From Pictodentalium vernedei (taxonomy: Eukaryota > Mollusca > Scaphopoda > Dentaliida > Dentaliidae): 64,000 bases of DNA. Positions 10,371-23,121 of this stretch are shown here, piece by piece. The notes under the pieces are model-generated. The model was not told where the DNA came from and did not search any database. It worked only from the letters and a program-made list of their open reading frames with translations. The translations under genes and the position numbers were made by a program. The stretch's first letter is position 1; every line of letters starts with the position of its first letter. The stretch spans positions 63,123,741 to 63,187,740 of the forward strand of contig CM062289.1 in the NCBI GenBank assembly GCA_031216915.1, given 5' to 3'.

Positions 10371-11189
10371 ATCTCACTGATCTTTGTGCTTGTAAATCTC
10401 AGTTTAAAGGATGCCAGACACGTAATTTTTGGAGAAAATGTGATTCTAAGGAGGATAGAAGGAGGAGAGGAAAAAGAAGTGACAAAAAATAATCAGGGCT
10501 GTACTTAAAATTTTTTGATGAAATTATGTTAAGTTGCCTATTTTCGAGGCATGGGCCTCTTGTTGTCATTCTTGCTAAATGTTGCACTGCTTATTCAGTG
10601 TTTCCTCTCCCCTAGCCTTCTAAAGTCCCCCCTTGCAATTCTCCCATGCTTTTGGCATATTTTTGAGAAATTTCATTTCTAAAATTTCCTGGGAGAGTTG
10701 CTTGGTTACAGAATGTTTTCTGTTATTTTCCCCATAGTTACGTTTTCACCCATGGGTGTATAACGTTTGTGTTCTGCATCTTCCATCTGATCTTCTGCAG
10801 ATTCTCCCCTGGGAGTCTCTGTTTTGCATCAGATAGAGTGTAATTTGATGACTGATTCCGGGCTAGTTTTTTCAGTGCCTGGAGTCATGTTTTCTGGTGT
10901 TTTTACACTGTTTGTTTACATTGGCAACAGCCTTTTTTGAGGGGGGCTGTTTGCCTTTGCTGTAGTTTATCTCACTATAAGATACATTTATATTATCCGT
11001 AAGTGTCTCATTAATTATTTAATATAAATTTAAAATTTTTGACCACACTTTGCCATCGGATCCATTGGGGCTCAACGTTACTTTTCAGCAACTTGGGCTT
11101 CGCTGAAAAAATATTTTTTCAAAATTATTTTGATTTGCAATTGTTTTTTCATTTATTAATGGATCATGTTATTATGTATCTTTGTGTCA

Positions 11190-13333
11190 GGGGTTTTTGC
11201 GAGTAACTAGGACTTATTGTTGTTCTTTCACATTGAAGGGACATTGTTCAAATTGTAATAGGAAGAAATCTTCCTCTGACTTTCATGATCATTGTATTAA
11301 TTGTAGTCAGTGTTCTCGCATTAATCCCTGTCCTATATGTGAATATTGGGATGAGAAACATTGGAAACGTGTGTCATGATATGTTGTTTCTGGAGAAAGG
11401 GCTATGCCGGCTCTTTCTCCGCAAGGTCACTCTACTCTCAGTTTCTATTTCAGAGGAACCAGAACAGGGTGATGTTTCCATGTTATCTTCTACAAGTGTG
11501 CGTCCGTCGTCACAAATGAATTCAGAGCTAGCGGCAAAAGTGCTCATGGAGATTAGACAAATGTCGTCCGCTAGCTCGCCCGGTGTAGCGTCCATTCACC
11601 GAATGGTTCGGCAGCCGGGTACGTCCGATGCGGTCCAGGAGGAAATTTTGGGTGATGCGAGCACTATAAACATAATAGATGCACACCCAGTGACGGCGGA
11701 TAGTGAGCGAGAACGGAGGAAGCCTTTGAGTCCGGTTCCTAGCTCGTCCAGGTCCAGCCGGGCCGCGAGCGAGAGAGGCCCCTCTCTCGTACAACAACAT
11801 CTGGGACCAGATGTTGTGGTACAAAATGTGTCTTTAGCGGAGCATACGTCCGTCGCTCGGGACGCTCCGTTGTATAAGCAGTCCGCGGAGACTGTTAAGG
11901 CTTCTTCTTCTCGTCAGCGCACACGACCGCACCTTGGCTGCGTGACCGCCGATATATTACCAGCTTCGCCGATCAAGGATTCTTCGGCGACCAGGTCACA
12001 CCATCCGGCAGCCAGGGATTCGAGACCGATGGACTCCGGACGTTCGCATAGGAAAAGTTTGCGGGAGCCATCTGATGCGGAGCTGCCCTCGGCGAAGCAG
12101 CGAAAGACTGCGCCTCCGCAGGTCTCAACGCCGGACATTCTTGTGCAGATAGCACAGCTTATCGCAGCATCCCAGCAGCCAACAGAAACGGTGTCGGATC
12201 GAGAATTATCCGACGGCGCTGGGTCGGTACGCTCTGCCGAAGCAGCGGGGACGGACGACCGGGAACATCATGAGGTCCGACCGGATGGTGAAAGGGATAC
12301 GGATGACTTGGAGCTATCCCTTTCGGAACAACATAAAGCTGCCGTGGACTTCATCCGGCACTTTCTCCCTCAAGTTGTTCCGTCGGGCCAGACTGCTGCG
12401 GTTCTGGACAAGAGAATTATAGCGTCATTGGACTCTGAATTTTTTGAGCGGTTCAGGGACATCGCTCCCGAGTTTCCGTCGCAGTCCAATAATGTTGCAA
12501 GAACATTTGAATTATTGAACGACGCTATATTTAAACTTGCTTCCAGGATGGGGAAAGCAGGTTTCTTGTCAGCTAATACCCTCAACCTGCCTTTCATTAA
12601 TGCAAGGAATAAATTCGATACGGCAGGACAGGGTATACCGAGAGTTCCTCTGCGTATGGACGACGAGGCGGAAGACTTAGAGCTATCATTACCGTCGTCG
12701 GCTTCTATTCCAACCGCGGTGTTGGAAACAGCTATTGCGTCTAACAGAGCCAATTTAGATGCCTTATCTTACGCAGATCACCTTACTAAGGCGTTATCAC
12801 TGTGCCTTCAGGGGAAAGAGTTTCAGGATATACAATCCTCTTTAAGACTTCTTTCAAGGGCAGTAGCTTATTCCACGTGTAACTCCGCCCTTTCAGTGGC
12901 AAATCTGGAGTTGGTTAGACGTGACGCAGCCCTAGCTACATCCACACTAGTGGATACTAAGGTGAAGAACTCTCTTAGAGTCGCTTCGGTCTCAGGAGAA
13001 CTTCTCTTTGACGGCAAGCTTTCCGCTATTTATGATAAAATTACAAAGAAAGCTAAGGATTCTCTGTTGTTCAAATCTGCTCCTAAGAAGTCGGATACAG
13101 CAGACACGAATAAGACAGGCACTTCTGGGTCTAATGTGCCCAAGAGAGGTTCCTATAGAGGTTCCGGTGCGTCCTCTTGGTCTTATTCGAGAGACCGTCA
13201 GGGTAGCGACTCTCATTCGGGACGTCCTTCAGGCCGGGACAATCGGTCGGACGCCCCGAGGTCGACGGGGCGAGGTGCGGGCCGTGGAGGACGTGGTTTC
13301 TCCTACCGCAGGCCTCGCAGGTCCAGGAGGTGA
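11190..13333 (+). pseudogene. DIRS gag-like region, inner copy (fossil)
   Basis: First coding region of the inner element. It begins with a Cys-rich zinc-binding-like segment (CSNCNRKKSSSDFHDHCINC pattern near 11245-11310), followed by a Ser-rich acidic part, an alpha-helical central part (DFIRHFLPQVVPSGQTAA near 12347-12400) and a basic Arg/Gly/Ser-rich end (near 13140-13333) of the nucleic-acid-binding type. The role is inferred from position and composition; there is no strong sequence motif for a capsid fold that I can name. Matches the outer copy along most of its length. Confidence 0.7.
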
Positions 13334-13339
13334 TGGCTT

Positions 13340-15322
13340 AAACCTCTATCGCGTACCGGTTGGCGGAAGGTTGTCGAGCTTTTCACAAGAGTGGGCGTCG
13401 ATTACGGACGACCCTTGGGTGAGAGGAGTGACTTCGGAAGGTCTAAAGATATCCTTCAAACGAAAGCCTCCATTAACTCGAAGTCCAAAGTGGACTCATC
13501 TTCCGTCAAATCCGCAGAAAAGAGACGCTCTGTTATCAGAGGTGCAGTCTCTTTTAATGAAGAACGTGGTAGAGGTCGTAGAAAACCAGGAATCTCCGGG
13601 ATTCTACAGCCATCTGTTTCTGGTTCCGAAACCAGACGGCTCGTTCCGTCCAGTCATAGATTTGAGCTGGATAAACAAGCTGATCGTCGCTCCGAAGTTT
13701 TATATGGAGACGATTCGATCGGTCAGAGCGAGTATTCGGGTGAACGATTATGCAACAAGCATAGATCTCAAAGATGCGTACTTTCACGTCATGGTACATC
13801 CGACATTCCAAAAGTACCTACGCTTCGCAGTCCTAGGAGTGGTGTATCAATTCCGGGCGATGTGCTTCGGATTGAATCTAGCACCCTGGGCTTTCACTCG
13901 GGTAATGAACTCGGTAATGATCTATTTCCGAGCTCATTCGTCTGCGGTAACGTCGGCCTACCTGGACGACATTCTTCAGAGGTACGGCAACGAGTTAACG
14001 CTTCAGAACGATGTTCAGAATCTTCTTCTATTGCTCCGACGTCTCGGTTTTATAGTAAACGAGGAGAAGTCGGATCTGGTGCCATCCAAGTCATTCACTC
14101 ATCTGGGAATGAGCTTCGAGACGCACAACAATCTCGTTCGTCTGCCGTTAACCAGAGCGAAATTAGTCAGTTGTTACGCTCGCTATTGTCTGCACGCAGA
14201 CAAAGTCACGGCGAGAGAATTTATGAGACTGATAGGTCTGTACGGAGCCGCCGCGGATCTCATTCCGATGGGGCGGTTGCGCACACGTCCTCTTCAAATT
14301 TTCTTGACTCAAAATTGGAGTGTGAAAATTCATTCGCTCGATGTAGACGTTCTCTTGTCAGATCAAGTGAAACAAGAGATTCAGACTAGGGCAAACATTC
14401 AGTGGTTAACTCAGGGAGTTCCGCTGCAGTTGCCGGATCCGAGTTTTACCATTATGACGGATGCCAGTCAAACAGGTTGGGGTGCATCATTAATCCCAAC
14501 GGGTTCGAGATGCCAGGGTCTTTGGGATCCGCAATTCCTGTGCAAGCACATAAACATCAAGGAAATGATGTCAATTTGGCTTGCGTTACGTCACTGGATG
14601 GACATTATTCACAATGCTCATGTCCAAATCCTATCCGACAATACGACAGTAGTGGCGTATATATGTAATCAGGAGACACTCATTCAGTTCCATTGTTCAA
14701 TCTAACGGAAAGAATCCTTCTGTTTGCGCTAGAACATCACGTTCTTCTTTCGTTCCGTCACATACCGGGTCGTCTGAATGTGCTAGCAGACTCCCTTTCA
14801 CGAAAGGGTCGCTTGTTGCCGTCGGAGTGGACTCTCAACAAACAAGTATTCAATCAGATTTGCTACCAATGGGAACGGCCAATGATAGACTTATTTGCGA
14901 CACATCTCAACAATCAGTTGCAGACGTATGTGTCTCCGTGTCCGGATCCAAGAGCATTTGCAGTAGACGCTCTGTCGATCCCTTGGGGCGGAATGATAGG
15001 ATATGCGTATCCTCCAGCGCCGTTAATTCAACAAGTATTGCTAAAGATAAAACAATCTCAATGCAAGATTCTGTTGGTAGCATCTCTGTCGCCACAGAGA
15101 CCATGGATAAATCTACTCAGGTGTCTGTTGTGGGACCTACCGCGAAAGCTTCCTCCACGGGAGGATCTTCTTTCGCAGGGGAAATCGCGCCAACTCCATC
15201 ACAACCCGCAAGGTCTCAACCTTCACGTTTTTCCGTTGTGCGGTCCTTCTTGCATGGCAAACACTTTACAGGACGAGCAGTGGACGCGATTTCTAACTGT
15301 AGGAGGACCTCCTCTTCGCTAA
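13340..15322 (+). pseudogene. DIRS reverse transcriptase-RNase H region, inner copy (fossil)
   Basis: Reverse transcriptase motifs occur in order: LFLVPKPDGSFRPVIDLSWI, SIDLKDAYFHV, MCFGLNLAPWAFTRV and the catalytic YLDDIL. RNase H follows with TDASQTGWGA and HIPGRLNVLADSLSRKG, then the DIRS-type segment with VSPCPDPRAFAVDALS. In DIRS elements this polyprotein copies RNA into DNA. It overlaps the gag-like region upstream and the recombinase region downstream in other frames. The region is broken. Confidence 0.85.
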
Positions 15323-16278
15323 ACTATGCGGCTAAGTGGAAGGTTTTTCGTCGTTGGTGTAGGGATCATTCTGTAGATATATTCGATCCCTCTATACCAG
15401 ACATTGCAAACTTTCTAGTATACTTGTTTGACGAAATCTAACTGCAGCCTGTTACTATAAAGGGTTATAGATCTATGTTATCTGATACCTATGCACATCA
15501 TGATAGTTTACAAATTGGATCTAATGTCTCTTTATCTAAGTTGGTTAGAAACTTTTCGATAAATAGACCCAGAACTCTTAGATTAATTCCTAAGTGGAAT
15601 TTAGCTTGGGTTCTTCTTAAATTGAAGGAAAAGCCATTTGAACCTCTTGGGACAGTAGATTTCAAATTCTTATCTTATAAGACAGCTTTTCTCTTAGCTT
15701 TCTCTTCTGCTAGATGAGTCAGTGAGCTTCATGCACTGTCGGTGGATGATTCTCACTATCGTAGTGTTGGGAACACTATCACCTTCACTACTAATGTGGG
15801 TTTTTTAGCTAAGAATCAGGCTCCTAATAAATATCCGGAACCTATTGTTATTAAGGCTCTTCCGTCTTCAGACGGGCGTAGGCCTTTACTCTGTCCTGTT
15901 AGAGCGTTACGTATCTATAAACAGAGATCTCAGTTTATCAGAAAGGGACGGAAACGTTTCTCTCTGTCTTTGATGCCTAATAGAAAGGACATTTCGGTCC
16001 ATTCTATTGCTAGATGGATTCAATTAACTATTCGTACTGCTTATGAAGATTTATCTTCTTCTCAGCAGTCTGTGCTTAAGATTTCTGCTCATGAAGTAAG
16101 AGCTCTTTCTACTTCCTGGGCTTATGCTAATAGTGTTGCTATTACAGATTTAATGAAGGCTGCTTATTGGTCTCAGCCATCCACATTTACGAATTTTTAT
16201 CTCAGAAATATTGAGTCCATTTCTGGAGACCTGCATTGTTTAGGTCCGTTATCTGTTGCTCAGAATGTCGTCCACTAA
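15190..16278 (+). pseudogene. DIRS tyrosine recombinase region, inner copy (fossil)
   Basis: Recombinase landmarks are LNYAAKWKVFRRWCRDHSVD, SELHALSVDDS, SAHEVRALSTSWAYANS and AAYWSQPSTFTNFYLRN, the same as in the outer copy. Broken. Confidence 0.8.
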
Positions 16279-16884
16279 ACAGTTGCAACTATAGTTATGC
16301 AGGCTTTCTGTTCTGGCAGTGACTCCGTCCGGCTGCCCTCTTCGCTCTGGGCTATTTGACCCAGGGCAAGGGGAAGGGGGGGGGGGGGGGGGGTGTTCCC
16401 TTAGGTCACCTGCTTTATAGTGAAAAGCAAGGGAATGCCTCCAAGTCAGTATTTCTGAGTCGCTTCCGGGATGGTTTTAAAGTGTAATATTAATGTTAAA
16501 ATTCATTCATGTCTTATTTTTAAAGTGTAGCTCGGTGTGAAGCATTTGTATATGTCAAGTGTCAAACGGGCTTTAATATACAATACTCGGACACTTTTAA
16601 ATGACTATAAAGAGTCTCAATTCTCTGGACTACTTTATTTATTGGCTTGCTTTAAAAATAATTAGTATAAGGGATATACTGGATGTTAATAGAGAACATG
16701 AATGTTATTGTGCTCAATTATTAAGGGTAGTGTATCTTTCTAATTTAATATTAAATAAGAAAGATACATGTAAAGCCTAATACTCCTTTTCTCCTTAAAG
16801 GGTTACCTCTTTACTATATAGTTGAGCTTATTGGATTTTCCTCTATGTCCTAGGCCCTCCAGCCTGTTTACTATTCAGCTAAGT

Positions 16885-16964
16885 CTGGGTCATTGGTACA
16901 GTATAAAAATGTTAAAAAATTTATAGTAATTTATATATTTTTTATACTTACCAATGACCCAGAC
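16885..16964. repeat. Internal complementary region, inner DIRS copy
   Basis: Reverse complement of the left end (GGTCATTGGTACAGTATAAA, ending near 16910) is joined to the reverse complement of the right end (16911-16964 against 17208-17263). Confidence 0.8.
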
Positions 16965-17040
16965 GGGGATGGCCCTCCCAGGAGTTGGGAACTCTTGCCT
17001 CCCCGCTGAGTATATAGCGCTGACCAGGCACTGCCAGTAA

Positions 17041-17263
17041 GAATGATAATTGGCGCCAATTTCGGGACATCTGCATCACTGCGCATGCGCAGTAGAGGCG
17101 TAGTATGGCGGTCCTTTAGGACATGATTTCTTTTTGTTTTGGATGCAAATTTTGGGGATTGGCAAAATTTGTGTTTGGCCCTGGTTTTGTTAGAGTTAGC
17201 ACCAGCTAAGTCTGGGTCATTGGTAAGTATAAAAAATATATAAATTACTATAAATTTTTTAAC
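17041..17263 (+). repeat. Right inverted terminal repeat, inner DIRS copy
   Basis: Reverse complement of 10145-10370. Ends AATTTTTTAAC at 17263, where the outer element resumes. Confidence 0.8.
17080..17091. promoter_or_regulatory. NRF-1-type palindrome in DIRS right terminal repeat
   Basis: Second exact TGCGCATGCGCA, the inverted partner of the site at 10295. The terminal repeats of the outer copy have a CpG-poorer version of the same motif. Confidence 0.45.
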
Positions 17264-17339
17264 TTTCAAAATTTCTTTTTGATTTCAATTATTTTTTCTA
17301 TGTTAATGGATCATGTTATTATGTATCTTTGCTTTCAGG

Positions 17340-19260
17340 GGTTCGTGCGAGTACTAGGACTTATTGTTGTCTTTTCACAATGAAAGGATATTGTTCAAAT
17401 TGTAATGAGAGGAAATCTTCCTCTGACTTTCATGATCATTGTATTAATTGTAGTTAGTGTACTCGCACTAACTCCTGTTCAGTATGTGAATTTTGGGACG
17501 ACAAACATTGGAAACGTGTGTCACGGTATGTTGTTAGCGGGGAAAGGGCTATGCCGGTCCTTTCTCCGCAGGGTCACTCTAGTTTATCAGTCTCTATTTC
17601 AGAGGAACAAGAACAGGGTGATGTTTCCGTGATATCTTCCAAAGGTGCACCTCCGTCGTCACAATTAAATGAAGAGCTAGCGACAAAAGTGCTCATGGAG
17701 ATACGCCAATTGCCTAAGAGGTCCCTAGTAGGATATACGGCGTTGACGTCTGCTAGCTCGCCCGGTGTAGCGTCCATTCATCGAATGGTTCGGCAGCCGG
17801 GATTTGTCCGTTGCCGTCCAGGAAGGAGATTTGGGTGATGCGAGCACTATAAATATTCAAGGTGCACACCCAGTGACGGCGGATAAGATGAGAGATCGGA
17901 GGAAGCCTAGTAGTCCGGTTCCTAGCTCGTCCAGGTCCATCCGGGCTGCGAGCGAGAGAGGCCCCTCTCTCGTACAACAACATCTGGGACCAGGCTTCCT
18001 CATCCTCTCAGCAGCGCACACGACCGCGCCTTGGCTACGTGACCGCGGATATCCAGCCAGCTTCGCCTATCAGGGATTCCACGGCGACCAGGTCACGCCA
18101 TCCGGTAGCCAGGGACAAGAGGCCTGTAGACTCCGGACGTTCGCATAAGAGAAGTATGCAGGAGTCAGTTTACACGGAGCTTCCAGCGGCTAAGCAGCGT
18201 AAGACCGCTACTCCGCAGGCCTCGGTGACGGACGTGCTAGCCCAGATAGCACAAATTATTGCAGCATCCCAGCAAACGACAGAATCTATATCGGATCAAG
18301 AATTATCCGACGACGCTGGGTCGGTACGCTCCGCCGAAGCATCGGGTGCGGACGACCGAGAACATCATGAGGTCCGACAGGATGGCGAAAGGGATACCGA
18401 GGATTTGGAGCTATCCCTTTCGGAACAACATAAAGCTGCCGTAGATTTCATCCGGCATTACCTTCCGCAAGTTGTTCCGTCGGGCCAGACTGCTGCGATG
18501 CCGGATAAGAGACTGATAGCGTCATTGGACACAGAATTCTTTGAGCGGTTCAGAGACATCGTCCCTGAGTTTCCGACACAGTCCAATAATGTCACAAGAA
18601 CATTCGAATTATTGAACGACGCTATCTATAAGCTTGCTTCCAAAACAGGCAAGGCTGGTTTCTTGTCCGCTAATGCTCTCAATCTGCCTTTCATCAATTC
18701 AAGGAATAAATTCGAAACGGCAGGACAGGGCATACCTAGAGTTCCTCTGCGTCTAGATGACGAGGCGGAAGACTTGGAATTGTCATTACCGCCGTCTATG
18801 TCTATTCCAACCGTGACGTTGGAAACGACAATAACGTCTAACGGAGCAAGCTTAGACGCTTTATCATACGCAGACCACCTTACAAAGGTGTTATCATTGC
18901 GTCGTCAAGGGAAAGAATTCCAGGATATACAATTCTCATTAAGACTTCTTTCAAGGGCAGTAGCTTATTCCACGTATAACTCCGCCCCTTCAGTGGCAAA
19001 CCTGGAGTTGGTTAGACATGACGCAGCCCTAGCTACATCCACGCGGGTGGATAGTAAGGTGAAGAACTCTCTCAGAGTCGCTTCGGTCTCCGGAGAGCTT
19101 CTCTTTGACGGCAAGCTTTCAGCAATCTATGATAAGATAACTAAGAAAGCTTCGGATTCTCTGCTTTTTAAATCCGCTTCTAAAAAGTCGGATACAGCAG
19201 ATAAGAGTAAGACAGGCACTTCTGGGACAAAGTACGCCCAAGAGAAGCTCCTATAGAGGT
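17340..19260 (+). pseudogene. DIRS gag-like region, outer copy (fossil)
   Basis: Counterpart of the inner gag-like region: a Cys-rich start near 17390-17520, a Ser-rich middle, the DFIRHYLPQVVPSGQTAA block near 18447-18500 and a basic end. Broken at a few places. Confidence 0.7.
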
Positions 19261-19372
19261 TCTTTTACGTCCTCTAGGTCTTATTCTAGAGACCGTCAAG
19301 GCAGCGACTCACGTATGGGACGTTATTCGGGCCGAGACAACCGGTCTGACGTCCCGAGGTCAACGGGACGAG

Positions 19373-21394
19373 GTGCGGGTCGTGGAGGACGTAGTTTCTC
19401 CTTCCGCAGGCCTCTCAGGTCCAGGAGGTGATGGTTTGAACCTCTATCGTGTTCCGGTTGGCGGAAGGTTATCGAGTTTTACAGACGAGTGGGCGTCGAT
19501 TACGGACGACCCCTGGGTCCAAGGGGTAATTTTGGAAGGACTAAGAATATCCTTCAAACGAAAGCCTCCATTAACTCGAAGTCCAAAATGGACTCAGCTT
19601 CCGTCAAATCCGCAGAAAAGAGACGCTCTTTTATCGGAAGTACAGTCTCTTTTGATGAAGAACGAGGTAGAGGTCGTGGAAGACCAGGAATCACCGAGTT
19701 TCTACAGCCATCTGTTTCTGGTTCCGAAACCAGACGGCTCGTTCCGTCCAGTCATAGATTTGAGCTGGATAAACAAGCTGATCATCGCTCTGAAGTTCTA
19801 TATGGAGACGATTCGATCGGTCAGAGCGAGTAGTCGGGTGAACGACTGTGCTACAAGCATAGATCTCAAAGATGCGTACTTTCACGTCATGGTACATCTG
19901 ACATTCAGAAAGTATCTACGCTTTGCAGTCCTAGGAGTTGTATATCAATTCCGGGCGATGTGCTTCGGATTGAACCTAGCGCCCTGGGCTTTCACTCGAA
20001 TAATGAACTTGGTAATGATACATTTCCGAGCTCATTCGTCTGCGGTAACGTCGGCCTACCTGGACGGCATTCTTCAGAGGTTCGGCAACGAGTTAACGCT
20101 TCAGAACGATGTGCAGAATCTGCTTCTATTACTCCGACGTCTCGGTTTTATTATAAATGAGGAGAAGTCGGATCTGGTGCCGTCCAAGTCATCTGGGAAT
20201 GAGCTTCGAGACGCACAACAATCTCGTTCGTCTGCCATTAACCAGAGCGAAGTTAATCAGTTGTTACGCTCGCTATTGTCTTCACGCAGACAAAGTCACA
20301 GCGAGGGAGTTCATGAGACTGATAGGTCTGGGTCTGTGCGGAGCCGCTGCGGATCTCATTCCGATGGGGCGGTTGCGCACTCATCCCCTCCAAATTTTCT
20401 TGACTCAGAATTGGAGGGTGAAGATTCATTCGCTCGATATAGACGTTCTCTTGTCAGATCAAGTGAAACAAGAGATTCAGACTTGGGCAAACATTCAGTG
20501 GTTGACTCAGGGAGTTCCACTGCAGTTGCCGGATCCGGGTTTTACGATTATGACGGATGCCAGTCAAACAGGTTGGGGTGCAACATCGATCCCAATGGAT
20601 TCAAAGTGCCAGGGTCTTTGGGATCCGCAGTTTCTAAGCAAGCACATAAACATCAAGGAAATGATATCAATTTGGCTTGCATTACGTCATTGGATGAACA
20701 TTATTCAGAAAGCTCATGTCCAAATCCTGTCCAACAATACGACAGTAGTGGCGTATATCCGGAACCAGGGAGGCACTCATTCCGTTCCGTTCTGTTTGTT
20801 CTAGAATACCATGTTCTACTTTCGGTCCGTCATATACCGGGTCGTCTGAATGTACTAGCAGACTCCCTTTCACGGAAGGGTCGCTTGTTGCCGTCAGAAT
20901 GGACTCTCAACAAACAGGTATTCAATCAGATTTGCTACCAATGGGAACGGCCAATGATCGACTTATTTGCGACACATCTCAACAATCAATTGCAGACGTA
21001 TGTGTCACCATGTCCGGATACCCGAGCATATGCAGTAGACGCTCTGTCGATCTCGTGGGACGGAATGATAGGATATGCGTATCCTCCAGCGCCGTTAATT
21101 CAGCAAGTATTGCTAAAGATAAAACATTCTCAATGCAAAATTCTGTTGGTAGCATCTCTGTCTCCACAGAGACCGTGGATAAATCTACTCAGGTGTCTGC
21201 TGTGGGACCTACCGCGAAAGCTTCCTCCACGAGAGGATCTTCTTTCGCAGGGGAAATCACGTCAACTTCATCACAACCCGCAAGGTCTCAACCTTCACGT
21301 ATTTCCGTTGTGCGGTCCTTCTTGCATGGCAAGCATTTTACAGGACGAGCAGTGGACGCGATTTCTAACTGTAGGAGGACCTCCTCTTCACTAA
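19373..21394 (+). pseudogene. DIRS reverse transcriptase-RNase H region, outer copy (fossil)
   Basis: Carries LFLVPKPDGSFRPVIDLSWI, the CFGLNLAPW block and the catalytic-box segment, then RNase H with TDASQTGWGA and HIPGRLNVLADSLSRKG. Same domain order as the inner copy. Considered broken, with a few breaks. Confidence 0.82.
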
Positions 21395-22350
21395 ACTATG
21401 CGGCTAAGTGGAAGGTCTTTCGTCGTTGGTGTAGGGATCATTCTGTTGATATTTTTGATCCCTCCATACCAGACATTGCAAACTTTCTTGTATACTTGTT
21501 TGACGAGATGAAACTGCAGCCTGTTACTATTAAAGGTTATAGGTCTATGTTATCTGATACCTATGCACTCCATAATAGTTTACAAATTGGATCTAATATC
21601 TCTTTATCTAAATTAGTTAGAAACTTCTCGATAAATAGACCCAGAACTCTTAGATTAATTCCTAAATGGAATTTAGCTTGGGTTCTTCTTAAACTGAAAG
21701 AAAAGCCATTTGAGCCTCTTGGGACAGTAGATTTCAAATTCTTGTCTTATAAGACAGCTTTTCTCTTAGCTTTCTCTTCTGCTAGAAGAGTCAGTGAGCT
21801 TCATGCACTATCGGTGGATGATTCTCACTATCGTAGTGTCGGGAACACTATTACCTTTACTACTAATGTTGGATTTTTAGCTAAGAATCAGGCTCCTAAT
21901 AAATATCCGGAACCTATTGTTATTAAGGCCCTTCCGTCTTCAGACAGGCGTAGGCCTTTACTCTGTCCTGTTAGAGCTTTACGTATTTATAAACAAAGAT
22001 CTCAGTTTATCAGAAAGGGACGAAAACGCTTCTTTCTGTCTCTGATGCCTAATAGAAAGGACATTTCGGTCCATTCTATTGCTAGATGGATTCAATTAAC
22101 TATCCGTACTGCTTATGATAATCTATCTTCTTCTCAGCAGTCTGTGCTTAAGATTTCGGCTCATGAAGTAAGAGCTCTTTCTACATCTTGGGCTTACGCA
22201 AATAGTGTTGCTATTACAGATTTAATGAAGGCTGCTTATTGGTCTCAGCCATCCACATTCACAAATTTTTATCTCAGAAATATTGAGTCCATTTCTGGAG
22301 ACCTGCATTGTTTAGGTCCGTTATCTGTTGCTCAGAATGTCGTCCACTAA
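21200..22350 (+). CDS. DIRS tyrosine recombinase region, outer copy (looks open)
   Basis: Tyrosine recombinase of the outer family-A element, the best kept of the three in the window. Landmarks: AAKWKVFRRWCRDHSVD (N-terminal part), SSARRVSELHALSVDDS with the first catalytic Arg, FIRKGRKRFFLSLMPN, SAHEVRALSTSWAYANS with the His-x-x-Arg pair, and AAYWSQPSTFTNFYLRN with the likely nucleophile Tyr. Its open frame extends upstream over the end of the RNase H region in another frame, as DIRS elements commonly do. No methyltransferase domain was seen between RNase H and recombinase. Confidence 0.82.
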
Positions 22351-22961
22351 ACAGTTGCAACTATAGTTATGCAGGCTTTCTGTTCCGGCAGTGACTCCGT
22401 CCTGCTGCCCTCTTCGCTCTGGGCTATTTGACCCAGGGCAAGGGGAAGGGGGGGGGGGGAGGGGAGGGTGTTCCCTTAGGTCACCTGCTTTATAGTGAAA
22501 AGCAAGGGGATTTCTCCTCCGGAGTCAGTAATTCTGAGTCGTTACCAGGATGGTTTTAAAGTGTAATATTAATGTTAAAAATTCATTCATGTCATATTTT
22601 TAAAGTGTAGCTCGGTGTGAAGCATTTGTATATGTCAAGTGTCAAATGGGCGTTAATATACAATCCTCGGACACTTTTCAAAGAATAAAAAGAGTCTCAA
22701 TTCTCTGGACTAACTTTATTTATTGGCTTACTTTAAAAATAATTAGTATAAGGGGTTATACTGGATGTTAATAAAGAACATGAATGTTATTATGCTCAAT
22801 TATGGAGGGTGTTGTATCTTTCTAATTTATCATAAAATAAGAAAGATACATGTAAAGCCTAACACTCCTTTTCTCCTTGAGGGGTTGACTCTATTTATAT
22901 AGTTGAGCTTATTGGATTTTCCTCTATGTCCTAGGCCCTCCAGCCTTTTTACTATTCAGCT

Positions 22962-23045
22962 ATGTCTGGGTCATTGGTACAGTATAAAAATGTTAAAAAA
23001 TTTATAGTAATTTATATATTTTTTATACTTACCAATGACCCAGAC
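22962..23045. repeat. Internal complementary region, outer DIRS copy
   Basis: Complements of the left end (match to 9171-9205) and the right end (match to 23295-23348) lie side by side, meeting near 22989. Confidence 0.8.
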
Positions 23046-23121
23046 GGGGATGGCCCTCCCAGGAGTTGGGAACTCATACCTCCCCGCTGAGTACATAGCG
23101 CTGACCAGGCACTGCTTGTAA

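Larger units (their letters stand above)
10145..17263 (+). mobile_element. DIRS-like retroelement, family A, inner copy
   Basis: Element of about 7.12 kb nested inside the outer copy. It interrupts the outer sequence between CTTTGCTGAAAAAATAT (ending 10144) and TTTCAAAATTTC (starting 17264). The same stretch is continuous in the inner copy's own leader at about 11097-11130, so the insertion point can be read directly. Parts in order: left terminal repeat, leader, gag-like region, reverse transcriptase-RNase H, tyrosine recombinase, G-rich 3' segment, ICR (about 16885-16964), right terminal repeat. Broken, with a few breaks spread over the coding regions. It postdates the outer copy. Confidence 0.88.
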
